64,000 bases of DNA from Lentinus brumalis (Eukaryota; Basidiomycota; Agaricomycetes; Polyporales; Polyporaceae). The stretch lies in NCBI GenBank assembly GCA_001792895.1, contig MARA01000025.1:1-64000 (forward strand), in the 5' to 3' direction. The position numbers and the translations under genes are program-made. Positions 22,263 through 32,239 of the stretch are shown here, in pieces. The notes below the pieces were generated by a model. It was not told the DNA's origin. It saw only the letters and a list, made by a program, of their open reading frames with translations, and did not search any database. Within the stretch, counting starts at the first letter, position 1. Each line of letters starts with the position of its first letter.

Positions 22263-22566
22263 CACTAGTCACAATGTTTTAGTTAGTGTAATTGACCCCG
22301 TGTACTTACCTAGATCCGCATAATGAAACTCTTGTCGCATCTAACTTGTGTGATCATCGCCTACAAGCAAGGTCAGTAACAGTCATTGAGTTGGTATTTG
22401 CGTCCATAATACCGCCATTTTGTCTCTAAAATGTTGCTAAACTGCTCCGTTAGCACACCACGTTTCAAATTATCGCTCATTTGCCATACCTTGCAAATTG
22501 GCACCATTTGGGCTCATTAGCGACAATTGTCGCAAATTCGCCAGGGAGGTTTTTCCTGATGGCGGC

Positions 22567-23420
22567 GTAGCTGAGGCTCAGGCATCCGCTTCAACTTGCA
22601 CGAGTGTATAGTATAGGCCGCGCGCACTGGGAGCTATGCTCTCTCAACCCTTGCGGGATCTAGTACATTCTTCTCCGCATGCTAACGAGTCTGTTATAGC
22701 CAGTGAAGATTTGACTTCTATGTGACTGTCCGATTTCCTTTGCCCTCCGTCTGACACCAAACCGCGTCCTGCCTGTCCTTTGCAGGTCTCCAGGGAGACC
22801 CCCTCCATCTCCCAGCCCACTCCCTCGTACTACTATCGCAATCCTCCTCGCTCGCTCATGCTGTATTCTCCGCCCGTACTCGCTCAAGTCCAATAGATCT
22901 CAACGAAACCCTTGGTCTCATGCCGACACGGCGAACGCGAGCAGGAGAGGCTGTGGGGAAGTTTGGAAGTTTGACAAGGGTATTGCAATTAGCATTTGCT
23001 AGGCAGTTGTAGGTGCGATAATGGCTGTATTTTCCTTCTATCGATCAATCTACCTCGTCGTCCAGACTCCGAAAACCCCGAAGAAAGCCTTGGAGGCTTT
23101 CGCATCTTGAGTGCACTCACGCTCCGCCAGTCTCCTGTGAACCTCGACCTCGTCTGTCCGGAGTCCGCCTGCGATTCGAGACGTTCACACAGTCGAGACC
23201 CGGACTATGGGCGACACGCGGTCAGTGGAATGTTCTTGCGCCGCTGTCACGCACGTCAAACCCCGCCTCCCGCAAGCTATACTGTACTTCTCACATAGAC
23301 CGCCGACCCGGCCGCTCATTCCGAGTTCACGGCAGGCATACCCGCGTTTCGGACGGGCGAACTGAGTAAGTTTTAGACGGCTTGTCACACCCCGATTTCC
23401 CCCGACGCTCTTGTGCCCTA
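22567..23420. other. Intergenic left of the MULE insertion
   Basis: About 850 bases without a recognised gene. It ends at the 9-bp sequence duplicated by the transposon. Confidence 0.5.
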
Positions 23421-23429
23421 CAGCACACC

Positions 23430-23560
23430 GGTTGGTGAGCCTGCACACAGTGTTCCCTTATTAGGAAGGTCGGCGCTCCGAGCTTCCGGCCCAGCGTCTC
23501 GGTCCTCTACCTGCCTTTTCCGTAGCGCATACTCAACACCTCCTCTCGCCTTCGCTCGTG
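23430..23560 (+). repeat. Left terminal inverted repeat of the MULE
   Basis: It starts GGTTGGTGAGCC at the insertion boundary. It matches the reverse complement of 27048-27178 with one C/T difference near position 77. Confidence 0.93.
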
Positions 23561-23788
23561 TCTCATCCTCGGACCTACAGCCGGTGACATGAACATAATA
23601 GCACTTAATATAGAGAAACCAACAGATGTAGGAGGCTAGAGCAGTACATAGTACCTGAATGACCACACTTGTCGGCGGTGCAGAGAATCCGGGCGCTTAC
23701 CATGCGCTGCGAAATACGTGCAAAGTCCACAGACTAAGGGGCCAGGCAAATCATCACACCCATATATCAGCTCTACCTCCACATCCTC

Positions 23789-26700
23789 TTGCCTGCTATG
23801 TCAACAACAGATCTATCTGGGCGGAACTTTGTCAACTACTCCCATGCGGAAGCTGCTGGTCGAAAGGTTTCCTTGCCAGAGCGAAGGAAACTAACCAAGG
23901 TCCACATCAGAAAACTCTGCGTAACAGAAGAGCAGATGAACGCTATTTCCGCGATCTACAAGCAGGAGAAGGACCTCATATTACCTTACAACTCCGCAGA
24001 AATGGAGAGCCGTGTTGCTGGTGTGGCGAAGTTGGCAGAAGTGGGCATCGACTTGGAGGGACGGGTTGGGTTGGGAAACCGCTGGAGTGTTCGCTGGTCA
24101 CAACCAGTGGTGAAGGGGCAGAGAACCCGCCGTAAGCTCTACCAATGGTGCGTTATCAGCATATGTATTGTGAACAGTTAAAGATGGTGCTGCTTTTATC
24201 AGTGACTGCGGCTATAACGAGAAGTCTCGGAACACAAGCACTCGCCGCAGTCCCGTCGACTTTACCGGGTGTCTAGCACATGCCGAAGTGCTGTATGAGA
24301 TTGCCACTGGCAATGTTCTGCTCATCCGAGGCTGGCTAGACCACAACCAAGGCTGCAAGGATGCGTTCCTGGCTCGTATTCCTCCAATCCCACTCCACCA
24401 GTCTGTGTATGAGGTAGCCTTGAAGCAGCTTGCAACAGGCGCACAGCTCGCTGACATTCAGGAGACGAATCAGCGGATGTTTCGGGACCGCCTGTACCCT
24501 GAGCAGCCTGCAGATCTCAAGGACTCCCCCTATCGCTGGTTGCTTCGCAAGAGCGACACTCGGTCGCTCTATCGTCAATTCAACCGTCTCCGCGGTATCA
24601 ACACCACCTCTCCTGCTCATGTCAACGTTCATGCATGGCGTGATCCATCCTCCCCAATCTACAACAAGGCCTTCGACGAGGCCATCTTCCACTACTCCCC
24701 ACGAGCAGCGCAAGATGACCGCTTCGAGGTCTGCATCGCTACCGCTGAGATGCGTGAGGCTGCATGGAAGTACGCACATAATTCCCAGATACTTCTCGAT
24801 GGCACATTCGGTCTCTGTGACCGCAAGCTCCTTCTCTTCATTGTCATGGGCATCGACGAGAAGAATCATGGTCTTCCCCTAGCCTTCCTCCTCTTCTCAG
24901 CTCCATCAGGAAACAAGCAAACCTCGAGCGGTTACAACACGGAGATACTCACCAAGGTGCTTGCCAAGTGGAAGGCGGCGTTGGGAATGCGAGACAGAGT
25001 CGCCTTCTCGCCCCGTGTTGCGACCACCGACACCGACCTCAAGGAGCGCGGTTCTCTCCTCAAGGTGTTCCCCAACATCTGGCTCATGCTCTGCAAGTTC
25101 CATGTGCGTCAGTCGTGGCGGAACCATCGCATGCGCGTAGTGAAAGGGACGACGGCATACCATGTTGACATTCGCAGCCGCCTCTCGGAGCTTGAGGCTG
25201 CCTTGATCGAGACCACAGGTTTTGATGAGGCACGAGCATTAGTGGACAAGGAGCGGAAGACCCTCATGCGCGAGGACGTACCGGAAAGTCACGCAGCAAT
25301 CACTGGCGGTCTCGAGCATCTCGACTACCTTTCGGGCTACTGGATGTCGAGCGAAGACTTCTGGCGCAGCTGGTCGGAGTTCGCACGCCAGGCCGCTGCG
25401 AAGATCCTTGGCCGCAAGGTTGAAGGTGTTGCGCGTACGACGAATCACCTCGAGGCTTTCAACGGCGTCTTGAAGCGCAAACATATCCGCCGTTGGCAGC
25501 GCGGAGGCCGCCGGGTTCGCGTTGATGTCCTGCTGCATCTGTTTGTCTTCAGCTTGCTCCCAGCTGTCTATCAAGCACGCGCGGCGGAGCAACAGGAGGA
25601 GGCCCGATTGGCAGCACAGATGAAGACCATTCCTGGAGGCGAGCAACTTCTCGCCTCCCTCAACGCGGTCCGCAGCGATCGACCTTTCGACGGGGAGATT
25701 CGCTATGCCTGGCTGGCACCTGACGAGTCGCGTGACAGTGCGGCTGCTCATCTTGTCCAGAACCGTCAGATTGACGTGCCGGACTTTCAAGAACAATCAC
25801 GTACCTTTGTCTTCGATTGCTTCTCTTCGCGCGCTCTGGCCTCGGACGACATCCCGGTCGCGTACTTGCTGTCCATTGGACTGGATGGATCAGCTGGCTG
25901 CTCGTGTGCAGATTTCCAACACCGTGGAGGTGCCTGCAAGCACATCCGTGCTGGTCTTCTCATGCTAGACGAGCTGCGGAAGAAGAACTTGTCGATTCCT
26001 TCGATCAGCCTGCCCCGGACACTCAAGGAGGCTCGTACCTTGTTTGCAACACATACCCCCGACGCCACGATCCTTCCGCGACCTCTTTCCACTGACATTG
26101 CCCCTGCGGACGATGGATCTGGGCCTGCCGGAAGCATTTCCGTTGTTGCGCGGACTGCACAGCTTGTCGACGACCTGCTGCAAGCGTCCGGAGACCTGTT
26201 CGAGACGCATACAGACGCCGCATTCGTGACTGCGGAAGACGACCACATACCTGATCCAGAGGACGGAGACCTCTCCGAGTCTGCTCCAGAGTCCGTCGCT
26301 GACGATATGGAGGCTGTCGAAGCCGAGCCGGAGATGGCGGTGCCTCAGTTGAATGCGGAAACCTCGGATGTCGAGATGTCGGACCACGAGTCTCTTACAT
26401 TGGGAGACACCGGTGAGTGGGCAGGTCAAATGTCTGAAGCAGAAGTTCAATACTTACCTGTAGATTCCAGAGATATACCTAGCCAACCTCAGAGGTAGTG
26501 CGTCAGCAGGTGTGAACCAGCATCGTATCGCTCGGGTTTTCCATGAACTCGAGGCTGGTGGACCAAGGCTGAGGCAGCTCGGAGAGATCCTTACTGAAGC
26601 AAAGCTCCCTGCCAGCGAGATCATTCGAGCACAGAGACTAAAAGCTGATATCGACGTACTGTCGGTGCAGCTGGGTCGCCTGATTGTGGAGGCAGAAGGT

Positions 26701-26967
26701 CAAGGAAAGACGCAGCCCTGGGCTAGTACGAGTCATGGTCACGGTGGTGCGCTGGCAGTGGGAAAGGAAGACGGTCAGCGCTCGGAATTACCCGCACCCG
26801 CAGTATTCACTCGTCCTAGGAAGCAGGCCGTACCCCGTACTCCGTCTCCTGAAGTCCAGCACAAGCGGAAGAGACGTAGGGCCGTGGCGGGAGAGCCGGC
26901 TCCGGGCATCCTCCCAGCTTCACCGGAGAAGCTCCAGAGACGCCAAGAGTCTCATGCTATACATTAG
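23789..26967 (+). CDS. MULE transposase with SWIM zinc finger, 3 exons
   Basis: It catalyses cut-and-paste movement of the surrounding element. Exons 23789-24147, 24203-26412 and 26471-26967 join in phase to give about 1021 residues. A second ATG lies at 23798. The zinc-binding start YQ-CDCG straddles intron 1. The MULE core (PF10551-like) has its first Asp in LLDGTF (about residue 319), a second in TTDTDLKERGSL (about 396-398), the CxxH of LCKFHVRQSW, and a Glu in ARTTNHLEAFNG (about 537). A SWIM finger, CSC...CKH, lies at about 686-700. An acidic region follows. Exon 3 adds a helical stretch (GEILTEAKLPASEIIRAQRL) and a basic tail with HKRKRRR, a likely nuclear signal. Stopping at the 26498 TAG instead would ignore a good 58-nt intron. 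Confidence 0.92.
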
Positions 26968-27047
26968 TCAAATGAAGCATAGTTATACGATACTATGTAC
27001 ACACTATTTGAGACCCGCAGCCATCCTGAGTGGGGCCGCAGACGAAG

Positions 27048-27178
27048 CACGAGCGAAGGCGAGAGGAGGTGTTGAGTATGCGCTACGGAAAAGGCAGGTA
27101 GGGGACCGAGACGCTGGGCCGGAAGCTCGGAGCGCCGACCTTCCTAATAAGGGAACACTGTGTGCAGGCTCACCAACC
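27048..27178 (-). repeat. Right terminal inverted repeat of the MULE
   Basis: It ends GGCTCACCAACC at the boundary and is followed at once by the second CAGCACACC copy. The similarity to the left end fades inside about 131 bp. Confidence 0.93.
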
Positions 27179-27187
27179 CAGCACACC

Positions 27188-27727
27188 CTGCTAAATCGGC
27201 CTTGCGCCCGACGAGCAACTCCTTTAGGAGCCCTCCAACATTGTCGCTGCTGCATGCCGCAACTCTGAGAACACACCCGCTCTCAAACGCCTGACACGTG
27301 CGGCGGTGCGGATTCATTGCATTCAGAATATCGGTCGGACAGGCGAACGACTCCGGTATGCCGTCAGTCAAACAACTGGTGTCTGTTGCTTGACACCGAA
27401 TAGCTCTTCTCAGATAGACGGCATGAATCTTCGTGAAGTTCCGAGATGTGAACGAACCAATGATTGCGCACCGGACTCTATAGAAGCAACGTGGACTTGC
27501 GGCAGTGCGCATGTCTCCTTGGGCAGGCAGTGTCTCCGCATGGACAGCTAGAGCTCGTTCGCTTTCCTCTTTCCCAAAACCCCCATCGACTCGTCTTCGC
27601 TCCCCCGTCTCGCTTACCCTGACCATCGTCACGCAAGTTGAAGGACTACGCCGGTACGTTCGAAATTGTACGTGTTCGTATCAACTACAAAGCCATTGAG
27701 CCGCACCGTTGCTCCTAGGATATCCTC
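27188..27727. other. 5' flank of HET copy 2
   Basis: About 540 bases between the transposon and the second HET gene. Only the last ~40 bases (GCCATTGAGCCGCAC and CCTCATG) match the flank of HET copy 1. No other gene is visible. Confidence 0.5.
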
Positions 27728-29647
27728 ATGTGGCTCCTGAGCACCGACCGCGCCGAGTTGAAGTTCTTCCCGTCAGTGCAGGCGGCGCAATTTGCACGGT
27801 TCGCGATTCTTTCCCACGTCTGGGACGAGACCGAGCAGACGTTCCAGGAGACACAGGCCCTCCGTGCTCAGTGCGCTCATGCGCTGACGAACAGTGTCTA
27901 CTCCATCAATCCCTTCGCTCGAGAGAAAGCCAATCCACTCAATCCCCGCGACCTCTCCTCCGCCAAGATCCGCGAGTCCTGCAAGCTCGCCGAGCAGCAT
28001 GGGTACAAGTGGATTTGGATCGATGCCTGCTGCATCGACAAGACGAGCAGCTCCGAGCTCTCAGAGGCGATCAACTCCATGTTCTCATACTACTCTCACG
28101 CCGACGTGTGTTATGCATTCCTCAAGGACGTGCCGCCGGACTTTGAGCTCGATGGCGAGGACTCTGCGTTCCTCAAGAGCGACTTCTGTAACAGCAGATG
28201 GTTCCAGCGCGGATGGACACTACAGGAATTACTCGCGCCCGATTGCGTCATCTTCCTGTCTTCCGCTTGGACGGTGATGGGGACCAAGGCCAGTCTTGCG
28301 CAGCTAGTCTCGGAGATCACTTTGATTCCCCGGAGCGTGCTACTGCTGGAGGAAGGGCTGTGGGACATGAGTGTTGCGCGGCGCATGTCGTGGGCAGCGG
28401 GCCGGCAGACTACGCGCCCCGAAGACGAGGCGTACTGCCTGCTGGGAATCTTCGACATACACATGCCTCCGCTCTACGGCGAGGGGAGGAGAGCGTTCCA
28501 GAGGCTGCAAGAGGCGATCATGCAGAAGAGCATTGACTCGACCCTCTTTGCATGGAGTTTCGGGACGAAATGCAGCGCTCTATTGGCCCCGTCCCCTGGC
28601 GCTTTCGCTTGCACTGGCCTCAGTTCGTTCTCGCCGGACACACTATACAAGATATACGACTACTACATGACCCAGCAGGACAAGGTAAGCTTTTATAGTA
28701 CGGTCCAGGCTCGATCTGTCGCTCAGTGTATCTTCCAACAGCCGTCGAGACAAGGGAGGCCATCAGACGCAACTGCATATCCCACCCAGCTGGCAGGAAT
28801 TCCTACTTTTGAGATCACACCCTATGGCATCCGCGCCCGCTTACCCGTCATGACGACCCCAAAGCAAGGTGAGGTGGCTGTCTTGTTCGCCTCTGACGGT
28901 CATGGCGGACACATGTACCTCAAACTCGAGAACTTGAAATGCGACACCGCCGCCGATCGGACGCGCCCCGCTGTATTGCATACCATACAGATTCACCTTG
29001 ACTGTGTTCTCATTGTTCAAAACTCTCAGTGACGATTGCTGGGATCAATTTCTCGCTGCTCCGTGGAAGACAATCTACTTCGCGTACGGCATTTCTGAGA
29101 CCGTGTCGAGGGTGCGGCTGCGCATGAACTGCGACACCACTGCCCCGTTCTTCATACCCCCAGGAACAATTGTTGAGTTCACGCGGAGAAATGCCGAAAT
29201 GCAACTCGTCAGCGCAGCAGTGCTTGCAGACTCGCAGCCTCCATCATGCGCCCAAATCAGGGTACACGTAGGCACCCTCGTCTTCCGTCACGGTTCCACG
29301 TAAGTCCGTCCGTCCATACCTCGACCGTTCGCCACTCACTCACTTGTAGCATGGAGGAAATCAGGATCCACTTGGGCCTATGTGCGTCCGAGGCGGACTC
29401 TTCGCCGAGAGCAGTTCCACGGCGAGCATGGCGTCATTGGGCTGTAGTCGAAAGGGTCTCGCCGGAGTACGCGCAGGCAGTACCTCACGACGTTGTTCAC
29501 GTCTGCTCCACGGACCACATAGCGGACTGGCCCCAGAATCAAAAGGGTCTGCCGGACGCGAGCCTGATTCTTTCATTCGCTCCGTCGCAGATCAACCCCG
29601 AACAATACGTACTGACCCGGATTACCCAGATCAATATGACATCCTGA
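27728..29647 (+). CDS. HET-domain protein, copy 2 (HET domain intact, C-terminal half disturbed)
   Basis: Exon 1 (27728-28684) encodes a full HET domain: FAILSHVW near residue 27, WIWIDACCIDKTSSSELSEAINSMF, CYAFLKDV, W-F-QRGWTLQELLAP, then RRMSWAAGRQTTRPEDEAYCLLGIFDIHMPPLYGEG. A 57-nt intron (28685-28741) follows, then FEITPYGIRARLP. After TRPA (about 28970) the frame shifts. Compared with copy 1, about 33 residues are missing here before WDQFLAAPWKTIYF resumes. The later parts (about 29033-29299, then 29350-29647 after a 50-nt intron) are open. Without any shift the product would stop at 29032, after the HET domain plus about 100 residues. Such a truncated form could still act in incompatibility signalling, but this is inference. 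Confidence 0.82.
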
Positions 29648-29958
29648 TCATACGAATCGACACCATGACAATCGTTGACCGTTGACCCCTTCTCATCTAT
29701 CGAGACATGTACCAATGCGGATGGTGTAGATTATCGCACCAGCAGTGATTCGTATGACATCGGAACGGCTCGACTCACCGCGATCGCATGCAAGCTGTCC
29801 CTCGTCGTGAATGGAAACAGCATGGTAATCCAGCACTGGACTCTAACCAACAACACACTACGTGGGTCGCATCCAACCACAAGTACGCTGCGAATAGTTC
29901 TATTCAGTGAGTCACTTACAACCTCTCCGAGCCGAGTCCAACACACCGAGCACGACAT

Positions 29959-31543
29959 CTACTTCCTCGCACTCCCCTCTAACCGCAACCGCGCCTGCTC
30001 CAGTGCCCGATACATATCCGCCGCAAACGTCGAGTCCTCCGGGAGGCCAAGCGTCTTCTCCAGCTCCGGCACCGCCTCCTTCGTCAACAGCAGACTCGCA
30101 CTCGGCGCAGAAGTCGTCTCCTCAGAAGACGGCGACGACTTCGCCTCCTCGGACGACGGCGACGACTTCTCCGACGCCGGAGGCGCTGGGGCGTATTTTG
30201 CGTAGATTACGTCGAGCTCCGGGCTCGCCTCGGGCACGATCGCGCCATGCTGGAGGTAGCTTTCGAGGTACTGCGTCGCCTTGTACGCTGCACGACCAGA
30301 ACCCGAAGCCGTCAGCCGCCCGCTCCGCTCGCGAGTCGTCAGGAAGAAAAGAGACGTACCGCGATAGTGCGACCACGAGCGCCACACGCAGAAGAAGAAC
30401 GGCAGATTCGGGATCACAGCTGCAAGGCGAGCGCGGCGCGTCAGTATGACAGTTCAGTGGGAGAGAAAGGGCTCCGAGGCTAGACAGGACGCACGGACGA
30501 TCATGAACGGCGCGGTGAACGGCGAGATGATGAGCCACATCAAGAAGCCCTTCTTATGCCGCGGAGCACGCTTCTCGAGGAGGGCGTGTAGGTGCGAGAT
30601 GGGCGCGCTGCACACCGACGACGGGTAGACCATCGGGATCTGTTCGCGACGCGACGAGTGCAAGTCGAGAAGACCATGGCGAGTGGAGCGAGGTTAGCGG
30701 ATGGGAATTCGGTTCTGCGTCAACACATTGGCACGGTGTTCGAGGAGCCGGGATGAGGTACGCACCACCGGCGTGCTCTGGGGCTCGGATTCTTGCGCTC
30801 CCGGAACCACGTTGGAGATTTTGGGCGCGAGGGAAGGGTCGAGCGACTTGAGCGCGAGCTCTTCGAAGTCTAGCCGGTCTACCAGGCGTTCGCCGTACAG
30901 GAACGTTTTGCGCTGCGTATGGGAGGTCGTATCAGTGAGAAACACAAGAGCATGCGCGAATCATGGTATGAAGTAGACGTCATGTAAGTAGTTGACGAGC
31001 TTATAGAAACTTGAACGCGGCTTTGTTGAATGATCGGAGTGCGCACCGCATGATAGCTTCGATGCAAGCAGTAATGTGCCTACTAGTCTCGCGTCCCGGG
31101 ACGAGAGTCTAAGTCTGAGTGATCGTTCGCGGAGGACACGGCTGGCGTATGCTGAGAACCGCATAGTCCGCGGCTCGACTTGCAAGCACCCGGGACACCA
31201 TGTCGGCACAAAACACTCCACGGATGTCCAGATATCTCTTCCGGAGTAGTACGCCGACACGTAGGACCGTCGAAAGATACGCGCGGGACGACTGACGAGA
31301 GAAAAAAGTACACACCTTCCATGTCCCTTCCTCAGCCTTCCCAAGTCCCGCCCACGCGTCCGACGCCTTCGCAACAGCCCATTTAATCCAGCCGTTCGAC
31401 TTCTTGCTGTCCGGCTGGGTGACGAAGTGGTAGTATGTGAGCTGCTCGAGAGCCTTGCCGTTGACATTGCGGGGCGGGGCGAGCGGGAGCGCGATGATGC
31501 GCAGCGAACGCGTCGCGTTACGCGCAAAATTAGCTGCGGACAT
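29959..31543 (-). CDS. Mitochondrial K+/H+ exchange-related protein (YDL183C / Mit_KHE1 type)
   Basis: The yeast relative is tied to the inner-membrane K+/H+ exchange system that controls matrix volume. Exons 31543-31316, 30912-30766, 30639-30495, 30419-30360 and 30287-29959 are all in phase and encode about 302 residues. Recognisable segments in order are LTYYHFVTQP, WIKWAVAKASDAWAGLGKAEEGTWK, YGERLVDRLDFEELALKSLDPSLAP, IPMVYPSSVCSAPISHLHALLEKR, KKGFLMWLIISPFTAPFM, IPNLPFFFCVWRSWSHYRAYKATQYLE and VPEASPELDVIYAKY. A Ser/Glu/Pro-rich tail with repeated SPSSEE follows. Two hydrophobic segments fit a membrane protein. Intron 1 (31315-30913) is 403 nt, while the others are 57-126 nt. The gene appears intact. 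Confidence 0.9.
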
Positions 31544-32239
31544 CGCGCGAGCTCGAGCACAGAAGAGAGAAGAGAGTAGATGGGGTCGAGATTGGACGAA
31601 GCGCAGTCAGAGCAAGCAAGCAAGGAGTCGTTGTGGAGGAAAGAGGGCAAGTAGCCACGGCCGTGGAGGCGCGGCACAACGGCGCGTCATATTCCTCCCG
31701 GTTGTTCTCGCGCTCGCGTGGCTTACACGTGTAGGCGACCGTCTCTCGAACTTGAAGTTGCTTGTGCTCTGCTTCTGCTCATCAACGGCTGGAGAACGTC
31801 GCATCGGAACTGGGGAACCTGTGGATTGTCCTGAACGGCTCGGCGGATTGTGGCGGAGTATGATATATGAGGAAGCTGTGAATGCGCAGGAGACGCGTGC
31901 GGCCCGGGGAATACTAACCCTCGGGTCGTTGTCGTACTACTCGACAGCAGGTGAAGCGTGGATCTGGCGAACTCGCTCCCCCAACCCGGCCTCTTGTGTG
32001 GAGAGGATGCTGAGTGTTGTTGAATAAATCACGATACCCATACCATTGTCGGTTGAATTGAGTACTTACTCGCAATGTCCACTGCTTGGAATGTCAGCCT
32101 CACCAGTATTGGCATGTAAAACTGCAGCGTGTTCTGTTAACAATGGGAGTCCTTCCCGCAACGCCACTGTAACCAAATGTACTGATGCTTCGTATGTGAC
32201 ACTGTTGTATCATCACTCTGTTCAGATTGAGGTATCCAG
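31544..32239. other. Intergenic between the exchanger-related gene and F-box gene A
   Basis: Promoter side of the exchanger-related gene (starting at 31543) and 3' side of the F-box gene. Frames here are antisense or short and show no motif. No TATA box can be assigned with confidence. Confidence 0.5.

Larger units (their letters stand above)
20449..22566. repeat. Possible nonautonomous element with ~34-bp inverted ends
   Basis: CCGCCATCGGGAAAAACCTC at the left end (20449 on) recurs inverted at the right end as CCGCCATCAGGAAAAACCTC (reading 22566 downward). The similarity continues through a GCGAATTTG word. Both ends also contain AT-rich GCTCATTAG/GCAAATTTGC words, which stand out against the GC-rich surroundings. 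No transposase lies between them, and no target duplication was found. Two independent members of one repeat family would look the same. Confidence 0.4.
23430..27178 (+). mobile_element. Complete Mutator-like (MULE) DNA transposon, 3749 bp
   Basis: Inverted ends of about 131 bp (23430-23560 and 27048-27178) begin GGTTGGTGAGCCTGCACACA and differ at only one position that I can see. The 9-bp word CAGCACACC lies directly outside both ends (23421-23429 and 27179-27187). This is the 8-10 bp target duplication typical of MULEs. The interior holds one spliced, uninterrupted transposase gene. Near-identical ends, an intact duplication and an open gene indicate a recent and possibly still active insertion. 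Confidence 0.95.

Noticed and set aside
25239..25796. 185-codon minus-strand frame inside the transposase
   Set aside because: Antisense to the conserved catalytic core of the MULE transposase.
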